The translations under genes were made by a program, and so were the position numbers. A stretch of 64,000 nt of DNA, taken from the NCBI GenBank assembly GCA_003415625.1, contig PYIU01000008.1, positions 1,674,001-1,738,000 of the forward strand, given 5' to 3'. Positions 20,367-31,699 of this stretch are shown here, piece after piece. A model generated the notes under the pieces. That model was not told where the DNA came from. It worked only from the letters and a program-made list of their open reading frames with translations, and did not search any database. The DNA is from Aquanectria penicillioides. Its lineage: Eukaryota > Ascomycota > Sordariomycetes > Hypocreales > Nectriaceae. Each line of letters starts with the position of its first letter. The stretch's first letter is position 1.

Positions 20367-20552
20367 TTACTTGTTCTTACTCTTCTCTTCTTCAATGCAT
20401 CGAAAGCAATTCCCGCTCATATTCCAAGGAATAGAACCGAATGTGCTACAAATATAAAATCCCTCTTCCAACAATGGAGTGCATGGCACCATGTCCTTTG
20501 TCATGTAGGTGTAGGCGCATCCCGAGTAGACCAATTCCTTGAACTGACATAT
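20367..20552 (-). pseudogene. Possible small Cys-rich protein gene with lost start codon
   Basis: A 61-codon stretch ending in a normal stop reads as a compact Cys-rich protein. Cys fall at positions 2, 12, 24, 35, 49 and 52, with SGCAYTYMTKDMVPC in the middle and IPWNMSGNCFRCIEEEKSK at the end. Such short proteins with spaced Cys and a CxxC near a charged C-terminus are common in ascomycetes and usually uncharacterised. The codon where an initiator Met would sit, directly before the first Cys, is ATA rather than ATG; upstream in frame the next usable start is nearly 70 codons away in unrelated-looking sequence. It may therefore be a start-loss pseudogene, or the tail of a spliced gene. Function unknown; the call rests on Cys spacing only. 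Confidence 0.35.
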
Positions 20553-22301
20553 GTTGGCTCTACTAGGCAAGTTGGTACGTTCTCCGCTCAAATTGATACC
20601 TCCTAAGTTGTAGGGAGAAGGGTGGTGAAAAAACGCACTGAACTTGCGAAGAGGATTGCTAAAAGAAAATGTTGCGAAAACCAGATTAGAAATCTGGTTA
20701 ACTGGAGAAAAATTGGGTGTGAACACGCTCAGTATTTGACAGCCCCAAATAGTGTTCAAATGAACAAGATTCCAATCAAGGTAAATGACGAAATAACGGT
20801 GAAGCGATGCAGTGGCTGCGGTGTAGGCAATGAACTAGTATATGAACAGTGAAGGTATAGAGGTGAAGACATGAGCCAGGGAGCAAAGGTCGCCTTTTAT
20901 AGACATTACAATGGTGCGCTGACACCTTTGATTTTAGGAACAATCCGGACTCAACCTGAACTGCCAAAGATAGTATTTACATTTTGAATAGCCGCTCTAC
21001 TTTGAAAATTGGGTCCCCTAGATGTAGCCAATAACGAGAGTGCATCATGCGCCAGTTTGAACTGAGCCTCTCTGATGAGAAAAGGTCTTGGTTGCGAGTG
21101 TTGTTCATCGCAACTGTTGGTCGCTAGCCTTGTCTCCGGCAAATGGCCAGACCCTAGTCCGGCCTCCATCGGACCAATGGCTGAATTTACCAAAGCCTTG
21201 AGCTCCGGTGGTCTAGCGGCTGAAGTTCTGCCCAATCTTGTTTCTTCTTCCAATGGGTCTGCCCATACGACACCTCGCTCGCATAGCGCTTAGATCCAAC
21301 AGCCCGGCAAAATTTAATAATAATGAATAACCACATCCGGACCTCGAGGCTAGAAAACAGGGTAGAGTATGGTTTTACAACCTTGTCCGAGGAATGGGGT
21401 TAAAGGATAAGTCATGAGATGTCCAAGATAACCTTCACTCACATGCGCTTTCATATTTGTTACCTCGGCAGTTTGAGTATGGTGGTGGAGGTAGCAACCA
21501 GCCCAGATGCGCTACCAGACGTATCCGAGTCCATCTCAATACTTTCTTTCACGCAAAGTAATGAATATCGCTTCATTTATCATGCTGCATACTAGAGGTA
21601 ATGAAAGGTTCATCATCGTGTCAACAACATTTCTGCATATCGGCCGGTGACGGGGTCGCCGTTCCATCCCGCCGCTGACCATCGCGAATGTATTAGCCAA
21701 TATCGCCTAGATTGGACTGTCGAGACTATTATAGTCGCCAAGCTATCTAAGCTGCACTTTTATGGCAATTGTAACAACAAGGTATGGGGGGTGTGCAACA
21801 CATGGTTCAACTGGGCGGCGTAGATAGCAGGTATGTGAAAGGCTCGTTATACCAGCACCTGCCAACAGCAGGCGGCATGCACTCGGGATTCTTGAGCACC
21901 TTCTCGTATTACTTTCGCAGCAGTCCTTAAGTTACAATACTCATTGTGACAGGATGGATACGGGAGCAATGGTTATCGAACAGGAATATTAAAAGAAATT
22001 GCCCCCAAGGTTGCGCGGTATCGAAGAATAATTGAAACTAGGCATAGATGAAATCATATCAACCGTCAAATTTGACTAGCTTACCCTATACTGTATTGAC
22101 ATTATGTGATTCTTACAAAACCTCGGATCGTAAAGAGATAGAAAAAAAACGACTTATTCCCCTATAGGAAGCAACCTCAAATTCTCTTTGATGGCTAATA
22201 ATCACCTGAGAGAAATAGCTGGGCATGTCTTATTTTCTACTGAGTCTACGAGGAATTCAGTCCGACACAAGGATGAACCGGTCCATGGATGATAACGCTA
22301 G
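20553..22301. other. 1.7-kb stretch without a supported gene
   Basis: Open frames of 60-100 codons occur on both strands. The most protein-like is 20951-21253 (minus, 100 codons, rich in Ala, Arg, Glu and Leu), but it has no motif I know and its codons continue into stops on both sides. The section 21300-22200 shows no frame of interest. This may be decayed coding DNA beyond recognition. Confidence 0.4.
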
Positions 22302-23474
22302 TTACAGTCTGGACTGGCGATTGTCAGCCTTGTCCATTAGATGGAGCTCCCTGAGCGAGTCAATGGCACAAAGCGAGCCTTGCTCCAGCGCTTTGTCGAT
22401 AGAGGCACGTCAAGTGTGCGCCTAGTGGCTGGAAGTAATGAGATGGCTCCGTGACGCTTTTTCAGTTCATCTTGATACTTGAGAATGTACTCAGGAGCCA
22501 ACCAGGCAGGGCCGCCGTTAGCCTAAGGATCAGTGCACCAGTTGTGAAAGTCTTGTCGAGGAGTCGTCGGTTAGTTATACAATAGAAAAGTTTTGGAGAC
22601 AAGGGTCTAGGTTATACTCACAATCTTTTCGACCTTCATTGGGTGCAGTGCCTCAAAAGCAGCTACGACTTTCTCAGGTTTATTCTCGGGAGTGAAATTC
22701 TCTCTCTCGTCGCCTCCGAACCCAACGATATGGGACATTCCCTTGCTAGCGACACCATCCCCGTAGCCTTAGGCAATGTAACTAGGCGAGCACATTCCGT
22801 TCCACGATGTAAGCCCATCTCCTTCAACTACTGCATGCATTTTCGTCATGGAGTTGAGGTTGATGGCTTCTTGACGAACGGCAGATAGAGGCTGGCTGAA
22901 TTGAATCGTCTTCAAAATGTTGAGGGGAATAGTGCAAATGACCCTGTGAGCAGAGAAGAGTTGGTTCGTGGAGGCAGTGACCTTCACGCGGCCATAAGAC
23001 TTGCTGGGATCATCACGAATCGAGACGACTGGAGCATCGAAGGCCCATTCGGCACCGAATTCAGCAGCCTCGTCGAAAATGCGACGAGAAAAGGCGGACT
23101 GGCCCTCTCGAAGCTCGCAAGTGGTCCAGAGATCCGCAAAGTTGGCCGACGAATGGGTCAGAAGAGCGTGGCATCGGATACACTCCCAGAGACTAGAGTT
23201 CTCCAATTGCCACCTGTGACAAGCGTGATGACTGCAGAAAGGACGCAAAGCTCCTCAGTGGTGAGCAAATGCTTGATTTCGTTAATGTGATCTTGGCATG
23301 ATCGTTTGTCGATTGCCTCCACCTCTTCGCGGGAGATCATGATGTGGTCGAGCTGTGACTTTGGAAGAAGGCAGACCTTACGACAGTCATCTCCATCAAT
23401 ACCAACGAACAAATCCCAAGCGCGCGAAGTGATCTCAGCTGCTTCTTGGTGTGGGATGTTCCTCCCAGGAGCTC
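22302..23474 (-). pseudogene. Flavin-containing monoamine oxidase (MAO-N-like), truncated and broken
   Basis: On the minus strand, from 23474 downward: an exon beginning after CTACAG (23475-23480) reads PGRNIPHQEAAEITSRAWDL, then REEVEAIDKRSCQDHINEIK. A one-base frameshift near 23211 leads to LENSSLWECIRCHALLTHSS, then EGQSAFSRRIFDEAA (about 23090), VICTIPLNILKTIQFSQPLS (22905-22965) and MTKMHAVVEGDGLTSWNG. A stop at 22769-22771 falls in a Y/G-rich loop. Beyond it GMSHIVGFGGDE, ANGGPAWLAPEYILKYQDEL and ASIDKALEQGS follow, the last in the place of the FAD-contacting 'WR.FIDGA.E.G' segment. This is the substrate and C-terminal half of a fungal amine oxidase that would deaminate primary amines in peroxisomes. 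The N-terminal FAD-binding exon (GxGxxG) is missing, ending roughly 160 bp before the AT-rich block. Confidence 0.85.
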
Positions 23475-23634
23475 CTGTAGCATTGTGTTAGCATCAGTTT
23501 TGTTGCACTACTATCGAAGTGTTCGGGATATTGTACCGTCAAGGTTTCAAGTGTAACAGCATATATAACATACAGATCTCGACGTTAGGAGTTTCCTATA
23601 TTGTGCAAGAGCTGGAGCTAATGCTACTTTTACC

Positions 23635-23760
23635 TAAGGCACAATTGAGGTGCCTTAAGCTATAACTAAGGCCCTAAGCAACCGCCCTAAGCCCTTAAGC
23701 AATGCACTTAAGTAGTACTTAAGTAGAACTTAAGTAATTCTTAAGCATCCCTTAAGCTAG
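23635..23760. repeat. 11-bp periodic CTTAAG array at the right composition boundary
   Basis: TAAG words start at 23635, 23656, 23667, 23675, 23688, 23696, 23709, 23720, 23731, 23742 and 23753. The last five are exactly 11 bp apart and form a tandem ACTTAAGTAGN repeat. Seven of the eleven lie in TTAAG; most of those are palindromic CTTAAG. The array covers the step from normal composition to the AT-rich block. Confidence 0.75.
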
Positions 23761-24534
23761 ATTTTAATAGAAAATAGTAAAAAGAGCCTTTTTACTACTA
23801 TATATACTACTATTAAATACAGGCAATAAAGCTATTTAATAAGCCTTATAGAATTGCTATTACTTTAATAGGTATTAAATTTAATTTAAATAAATTAAAA
23901 TTTTATTATATAATAAGCTTATTAATATTACTATTACTTTATAAATAAAATTACTTAAAGTAAAATTAAATTAAATATAAAGGCAATAGAGCTAATTATA
24001 ATTTTTACTATAACTATTATAAATTTTACCTAAAAGAAATATATAAATTATAGCTTTTAATAATTTTAAAAGTATTTCCTTTAAGTAAAGATTAGCTTTA
24101 TTTTATAATATAAATAATATATATTTAATTAATTATAATAAATAATACTTAAGGCTTATAGCTTATCTTTATTAATCTAGCTAATAATAAAGTATAAAAG
24201 AGTAAAAGCAGTTTTATTAACTAAAAACTATACTATATAGTAATATCTATATAAAGTATTATAGAATTAATTAAGTATATAGTAAGGCCTTTAATATAGT
24301 TTTATTAGCTTTAACTTAATTTCTATTTATAAACTGCAATTTTCTATTTTAGCCTAAAGACTTATTACTATATCTTTTAGGCTAATTTAAGTTCCTTATA
24401 TTATATATAAAGTTTAAGATTTAATCTTTAAATAATAATTTAATTAAATTCTTTTAATAGGCAGACTTCTTTAAAAATAAAAAGGCCTTTATATTAATGC
24501 TCTTTATTAAAGTCTTATTTACTATTAAGTTAGG
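23761..24534. other. AT-rich DNA before the second retrotransposon
   Basis: Strongly AT-rich, nearly CpG-free, no open frame and no recognisable domain on either strand. It probably belongs to an older RIP-mutated insertion. Confidence 0.5.
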
Positions 24535-24907
24535 GTCTAGAGTAATGTGGATCAATCTATTATTAGGTTGGTTAAAAAGATAAAAGGGACCTTAGAGATA
24601 TAGGAAATAAATAGGCAGTTTTTCTTTAATTAATTTTTATTTTTAAAATTCTAAATTCCTTGCATTTAGACCCTATTAAAGTTCTAATGCAGCCCCTTAT
24701 AATATTACTTTATTTATAACTTTCTGCTCTATTTTCTTTCTTTCTTTTTTTTAAGGGATACTTTAAAGCATTTAATTAAATGCTTTAATACTCTTTTAAG
24801 TTATTTGCAGCTACTTAAAAAGGCTATTTAGTCTTTAATTAAATCTACTTACCCTATATCCTTTTGGGTAGGGTATGTATTTTAGCTAGTATCCCTATCC
24901 ACTAATA
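24535..24907 (+). repeat. 5' LTR of gypsy copy B
   Basis: 373 bp, matching 36567-36939 along its whole length (for example GATAAAAGGGACCTTAGAGA versus GATAAAAGGGACTTTAGAGA, then CAGCCCCTTATAATATTACT and CCTTTTGGGTAG in both). It is more heavily C-to-T/G-to-A mutated than the right half of the 3' LTR. It contains GCATTTAATTAAATGC at 24768. Confidence 0.88.
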
Positions 24908-26838
24908 TATTTAAAGGTTACAATAAGGAGAAGCCTTTAAGTTATTTAAAAAGATACTAAAGTATTTAATTAGACTTTTTAGTAATACTTTTAAGCTATT
25001 ATTAAGAACCTAAAGAAATAGTAGACAATTGATTGTAAAGATTTAGGAATTCCTAAATATTAGAAAACCTATTACTCCTATAAAAATAGGGGGCGCTAGG
25101 ATTAAAAATAATACTAAAAGTAAGTAAAGATATTAATATAAGTTTGCATTTTAGAAAAAGAAAACCTATTATTATAGTTAGGGCAAATATATAAAAAAAT
25201 TTAATAACTTAATATAGTATTAATATATTAGCATAAAGGTATATAAGGCAAAACAATAATATAAATAATGTATAAGCATTTAATTAAATACTTTTAAATA
25301 TTAAAGTATACTTAAGACTGCTAAAAGCTTAGTTTATAGACTAAAAAAGAAAAAGGAAGAAAAAGAAAAAGATTACTTAACCCTTAATTAATTATAAGGG
25401 ATAGGAAATTTTTATTATTTTTATTAGTCTTTAAACTTTAGCTAAAAAGTATATATATATATTTATTACTATTTTAATTGGCTACTTTATTTATTATTAT
25501 TAACTTTAAAAAGCTAATTTAAATTTATTAAAATAAAGCTTTATTAAATATAATACTATTATCCCTTTTCTTTACTTTTTTTAATTATTTTAATATATAT
25601 TTTAATTTATTTTATTATTTTATTCTTTTATTATATATATATATTGTTTTATTATAATTTATAACCCTAAAAGTTAGGCAGCTAGCCTATACTCCCCTAT
25701 ATATATATATTAAAACACTTATTATAGAAATCCTAATAATTATAATTTACTAATGCCCTTAAATAAAAAAATAAAGGGAATATTTAATTAAATACAGTTA
25801 AACCCTTTAAGCCCTATTAAAAGTAAAGGGGGTTAATATAGTTAATAATCTTTAACTATCCTTTTTAAGTTAATTAATACTATTAATACTAATATTCTTA
25901 AAGAGAATAAACTAAATATATTAGCTAAAATAATAAAAGTAATTATTACCCCTATTTAATTGCTTAATATAATTTTTAATAAAAGGAATATTATATATTT
26001 CTTTAGATTATATAATAGATTTATAACTAATTAAGAAATTGCAAATAGTATAAAGGGTAAAGCTCTTATATACTATATAACCTTTAAAGTATTTTAAGAT
26101 ATTATAAACTTACTAAAAGGCAATAATTAGCCTACTATAAAGCAAAACCTCTTAAAAACCTTTAAGTATTAGGATTTAAATCAATTAAATCTACCTAAAA
26201 ATAAGCTCTAGTAAATAAATATAACTTTAATTCAATTTATAGAGTATAGAGTTATCCTTTAATAGCTTATAAAGTATGCCTAATTTAGTAAAAGAGTAAA
26301 TCCTATTAGCTAAAAGGCTTTTATAGTATAGGCTTAGGCTATTTATAATGCTATACTAAAAAATATTATTATTAATATTTGCTAATAGAAAGGGAAATAT
26401 TTAAATACCTTAAGAATAATAAGGTATAAAGAGATAATTAGGCTAATTAAGAACTTCCTTAATATTAAGAAAGGAATTTAGATCTTTTAGATAGAAGGGA
26501 AGGATAATAACTTTAGATATTTTAAAAAAACTAAAAAACCTTTTATTTATTAAAATTAGCTTTAGTATTAAGAGCTTAAGTTCCCTAACCCTATTTAAAG
26601 CTTAAAAGGGAAGTTAAGTCTTCTTACTAAAGAAATAGAAAAGCTATAAATTAATATAGCTTAAAATATTATAAATAAATTGCAGAAGTTAAAGAGAATT
26701 ATATATTAAGAGATTAATTAATTAAAAATAGAATTATTATTATTAATTAAAAATAATTTTAATTAAATAGAAGAATTTAATTATATATATCTTTATTATA
26801 ACTTTTATACTAATATAAGTTATAATAGGGATCTAAAG

Positions 26839-26880
26839 TGCTTTTATTATATAGAAATAAGGCATTTTCTAAACTATTGC
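26839..26880 (+). pseudogene. Gag CCHC zinc knuckle remnant, gypsy copy B
   Basis: Fourteen codons read CFYYIEIRHFLNYC, the exact C-x2-C-x4-H-x4-C spacing with the second Cys changed to Tyr and the family's usual Gly changed to Ile and Arg. It marks the end of gag. Gag-like helical sequence precedes it from about 25.95 kb. Confidence 0.8.
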
Positions 26881-28989
26881 CTATTTCTTATAGAAGATAG
26901 AAAAAGGGGGTTTATAGACTATAATAGCAATACTAGTTTTATTTAGATAGAGCAATAGAAACTCTTATTATCCTTAAAACTAATATATAAGCTTACTATT
27001 AAAGGAGGAGTAAGAAAAATAATTATTTTATAGATTTTAGAATTCCCTACCTTTAAGATTTATAGCTAAGCTAAGGTTATAATAGTAGATAAGCTAAATA
27101 TATAAAAATAGTAGATTGCTAAGGAAAAGAAGCATTTAATTAAAGACTTCTTTAAGTGTATTAATTAACTAAAGTATAGCTTCTTAATACTTAATAGAAA
27201 TTCTCTTAATAAAACCTAAGAATCTAAAGTTAATTGCATTCTTATTAATAATTAAGCTATAGAATTAATTAATAACCCTTTTATTATTAATATTATATTA
27301 GAAATTAATGCTATAAAATGCATAAAAGTAAAATTAAAAGAGAAATTAATTAATTAAAAAAAGAAAAAGGGAACTTAATCTTTTATTTAAGTTATAAATA
27401 GAGAACTTATTAAGGATAAGGAGATTACTAATATTATCCTTAAAGAAAAGGATTAAAATGCTTTTAATTAAATGCTTAAGGTTATTTAAATAAAAAGATA
27501 AATTTATAAAAAGATAGTAAAATTAAAAATTTAAATAACTATTAAGGACTTAATTACCCTTAACTCTCTTTTAGGTAATAATATTTTAAAGATAGTTTTT
27601 AATTATATAAAGGGAATAAAAGAAATTAAATAGGTAAAACCTAAACCTTTACTAAAAAAGAGATAGGTTTAATAAGCTATTAATTTAATTATAATTAATA
27701 ATCTAAAAGTAATATTCTTAAAGGAGTACTTTAACTATATTGCTAAGCAATATAGTATTAATAGTATATTAATTAAGGAGGAATTTAAATCTTATTATAT
27801 ACTATTGCCTAAAGAATACTTTATTAAGGATTAAGGAAGTATTAATAAAGTTAATATTGGCTATATAATAACTAAAAAGGGAAAAGTTATATTTAATTAA
27901 ATGCATTTAATAGTTTATATAAATATTTTAAACTAATAGCATTAAAGAACTTTAGCCTAATGCTAAGAACTACTAAAAATTTAAGTAAAGTTAAGTAATT
28001 TTAATAGAATAATTTAAAAAGCTTTAGTAGATTTTAAGTTAAAAGGAAATATTATCTTTAATAAAATAGTATAAAAATATAAGCTAAAAGTAAAGCCTAT
28101 AGAAGCTTTTACTATATTCTATTTTAATAATTAAATCTAAATGCATAAAGAAGTAAATATTAAGCTATTTTTTAGAAATATTTAAATAGTATAGAGATTT
28201 TATATTGCTTTAAGAGAATATATTTCTATTCCTTTTATTTTAGGAATGCTCTTTATTAAGGCTACTAAAATTATATTTAATTATATATCTCTAAAAGAAG
28301 AAATGCTCTTATAATATTAATTTAGCTTAATTAAGATTATTATATTTATTATTAAAAATATTAAATAAAATGCCTTAAGGAGTATAGAGACTACTTAAGG
28401 CAATTAAAGATAAATTTCTAAAGTTCTTTTAGACTAATAGAATTATAGGGTCTAAAAGAAAATAATAATAAGCAATTAATTAAATAATTAAATAAAGCAT
28501 TAATAAAAGCAGTAATTTAATTAATAGTTAAAAATTAATTAAAGATTAATTATATAAAGGTAATAAAGGCAAAAAAGAAGCTATAATTAGCTATATACTA
28601 AAAAGAGAAAGTAGTACTTATTAATACAATATATAAACAAAAAGCCAATAAAATATATTCTAAAAATAATATTTTATTAAATAGATCTATTCCTAAAGGG
28701 GATCTATATTAAAAGGAGAAAAGGTAAGAGAAAGTAAAGGGAGATCTTAAAGAGAAGTTTAAGTACTTAAAGCTTCTAATACTTAAGTTCTTTAAAATAG
28801 CTAAAGGATTAAGGCTATATAAAGAAAGACTTTAGAAAGTAATTAATTAAATAAAAGGGATTTTTATTAATAAAGAAAGAAGTATTCTTTTAGAAATTCT
28901 CTATAATAAAGAAGTGGCACTTACTTAAGATTTTAAGGAGTATAGAAGATTAAACCCTAAAGTGGCCTTTCTATAAATTATTAAAATAA

Positions 28990-29700
28990 TTAAATATAAA
29001 GCTTAATAAATAGGAAATATTTTAATCCCTAAAGGATTAAAAAAGAAGGTTATTAAGTTATTAAAAACTTAAATAAAAAGAGGAATCCTTTAAGAGTTTT
29101 ATACTGCCTACTAAAACCTATATATATTAATAGTAAAAAAGGATAGTAGACTTTACTTAATTAATTTAGCTAAAAGATATAATATATATATAATATAGAA
29201 TAGATTAATTCCTTTAGGAGCTAATAAATTCTTAGCTAAATTTAAAATATATAAAATCCTAATTCTTTTAGATTTCTTTTTAAAATATAATTAGATTTTT
29301 TTAGTAGAGAAAAGTTAGAATTTAATAACTTTTAATATACTATTAGGGCTTTTTAGGATATATACCTTACTATAAGGAAGAATTAATTTAATAGTATAGT
29401 TCTTAAGGATTATAATTAAAATTCTTTTTAATTTATTATTAAAAGTCTATTAAGCCTTTTTAAATAATATTACTATTAAAGGACTAAAGATTAAATATAA
29501 TAGAGAGAAAGTGCTCCCTAAAGTATAGAGGTTTATTTTAAAGCATTTAATTAATTTAAATAAAACTCTTTTAAATATTAAGCTATTTAAGTGTATAATT
29601 TTTATAGGGAAGTTAAAGTTCTACTAATATATTATAGTTATTATTAGATACTTATGCAATATAGCTAAAAGGCAGCTAGTAAAGAAAAAAGTAATTAAGA
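28990..29700 (+). pseudogene. Reverse transcriptase remnant of gypsy copy B, catalytic Asp pair lost
   Basis: Plus-strand order of gypsy RT: LIPKGLKKKVIKLLKT (about 29020), a 'VKK.D.RLYLIN' strand (about 29130), ILILLDFFLKYN (about 29260-29295, normally LLDFFSGYDQ-like), TFNILLGLFRIYTL (about 29330), then AFLNNI at 29454-29471. The last corresponds to the F-L-D-D box; both catalytic Asp codons are now Asn (AAT AAT). IRYLCNIAKR lies at about 29650. Multiple TAA/TAG stops interrupt it. Confidence 0.82.
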
Positions 29701-29909
29701 TTAATAAATAAAAAAGATACTATAACCTAAAGTAGGTTAAAGCATTTTTAGGAATTATAAGCTACTATTAAATTTAAATTAAAAGATATACTTAAATTGC
29801 TAGACCTTTTATTTAATTATTAAAAAAGAATACTATATAAATATAGAGTAAGGAATAAGCTAATACTATAGCAGTTCTTAAAGAAAAGATAACCTTTACT
29901 TCTATTCTA

Positions 29910-30320
29910 GCAATATTAGACCTTTTTAAAGGATTTAAGGAAGTTATCTTTATAACTAATACTAATAAAGAAGGCTAAGGTATAGTATTAATATAGATAA
30001 TAAAGGGGAAAAGGCATTTAGTAAGGTATAAATTTAGTCTTTAGATTCCTATAGAATAAAGGTATAATACTATTAAACTTAAATATAAGGGTATATTATA
30101 TAGAATTAAATGCCTTTATAGCTATATATATAGATTGCCCTTTATCTTAAAGATAAATTCTTAAGTTTTAGTCTATTAGCTTAATAGTAAGGCTAGTAAT
30201 ATCCTTAATGCAATAGTTATTTAATGGATTAGTTATATTCTATTGTTTAACTTTACTATTTAATATATTTCTAGAAATAAAAATAATATAATTAATAAGC
30301 TATTTAAAAAAGGTCTAAAA
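29910..30320 (+). pseudogene. RNase H remnant of gypsy copy B
   Basis: FKGFKEVIFITNTNKEG corresponds to the first catalytic Asp strand (D now N). KGKRHLVRYKFSLQIP then Y-N-T-I-K-L-K follow as the Glu-bearing helix. NAIVIQWISYILLFNFTI and the 'RNKNNIINKLFKK' segment match the '.PG..N..ADGLSR' end. Located directly after RT, as expected for gypsy pol. Confidence 0.78.
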
Positions 30321-30479
30321 GCATTTAATTAAATAGACTAAAAGGCTAAAGGTAATATTAAAGAGTTTATTAATGCTTATCTTAATATTATTAAGATTAA
30401 GGATAAATTAATAAAGTTAAAAAAGAATTATAGTAGACCTTTATTGCAATTAAGGGAATACTTACTTTTATTAAAAAGG

Positions 30480-31690
30480 CTAATAAGTATTATTCTATAG
30501 AATTACTAATATTTATAGCTAAAGGCTAAAAAACACTTTATAAAAGGTAGCTGCTTATAGATTAAGGCTAAGAAATAGAGAGGCAACTTAAGGTTAGTTA
30601 TAAAGAAAGAAAATATTTAGAAGGATTTAATTAAATTATACTATATTAATAGGGGGTATTATAGTTATAATACCACTTATATACTTCTCTTTAAAAGGTA
30701 CTATTAATAAAGTATAAAAAAGAGTATTGTAAAAGCTATTAGGTAGTGCTTAATATATTAAATGCATATTCCCTAAAGATTAATAGAAGCCTTTATATCT
30801 ATTAAGCCTATTTACTTAATAATAAAGATTTATTTTAATAGATAGTATATGCCTTTTAATAAAGAATTTAAATTTATACTAAAAGCTAAATATAATCTTT
30901 ATAGATAGATAAAGGCTAAGCTAATTTTAAGATTGAATAATTACTATATTATAAAATTCCTTAAAAAACTGCACTATTAATATAAAATATTAAAAAGAGT
31001 GATTATTAATAATAGAAAAGAGATTATAAAAGGGATTCTTAAAGATTTTAATAGCCTTAATATAGAAGTTATTAATACTTTTACTTATAACCTTAAAGCA
31101 AATGGATTTATTAAAGGTAGTTATACTACTATAATAAGTTTCCTAAAGAAAAAGGGTAAAGAAAAAGGAAAATAAGTAGATATTTTACTAATAGCTTTAT
31201 TAGCTAAAAGAGCAGCTATTTATGCTTTATATAAAAGATTACCTTTTTATTTACTTTATAGATAGGAGCTAGTTCTTTCTTTAAAAGTGAAAGTGTTTAT
31301 ATAGCATTTAATTAAATGGAATAATATAACCTTTATTAAGGATCTACTTAAGTAAAGGATTAGGATCCTAAAGTAAAAGCAGAAAAATATAGAAGAAGCT
31401 AGGCAATAAGTAATTATATTCTAAAGGTTAATTACTAATAAAGAGATTAAAAAGAATTAATATAGGCTATATAAAGAGCCTTTTGCTATTAGAGATTTAG
31501 TTCTTTAGTATAATATATAAAATCAAAAGGATATATTTTATATTATAAAGATAAAGCTGTATTAATTGGGCCTTTATAGAATTGCTAATATATTTAATAA
31601 AATAAAGAGTTATATCCTTAATACTATAGATAGAGTTAAGCTTTTTAGTACAACCTATAGTAATTAATTAAGGAAGTTTATAGAGAATAA
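30480..31690 (+). pseudogene. Integrase remnant with GPY/F-like end, gypsy copy B
   Basis: NRGYYSYNTTYILLFKRYY (about 30640-30700) is the zinc-binding HHCC region with His changed to Tyr. About 31050-31130 reads YNLKANGFIKGSYTTI, the place of the conserved 'Y.P..NG..ERGH..I' integrase motif near the catalytic Glu. Near 31555-31600 the stretch 'LGLYRIANIF' resembles the GPY/F module of gypsy integrases, preceded by a stop where Trp is usual. The end of pol is near 31690. Confidence 0.78.
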
Positions 31691-31699
31691 AGATAAATA

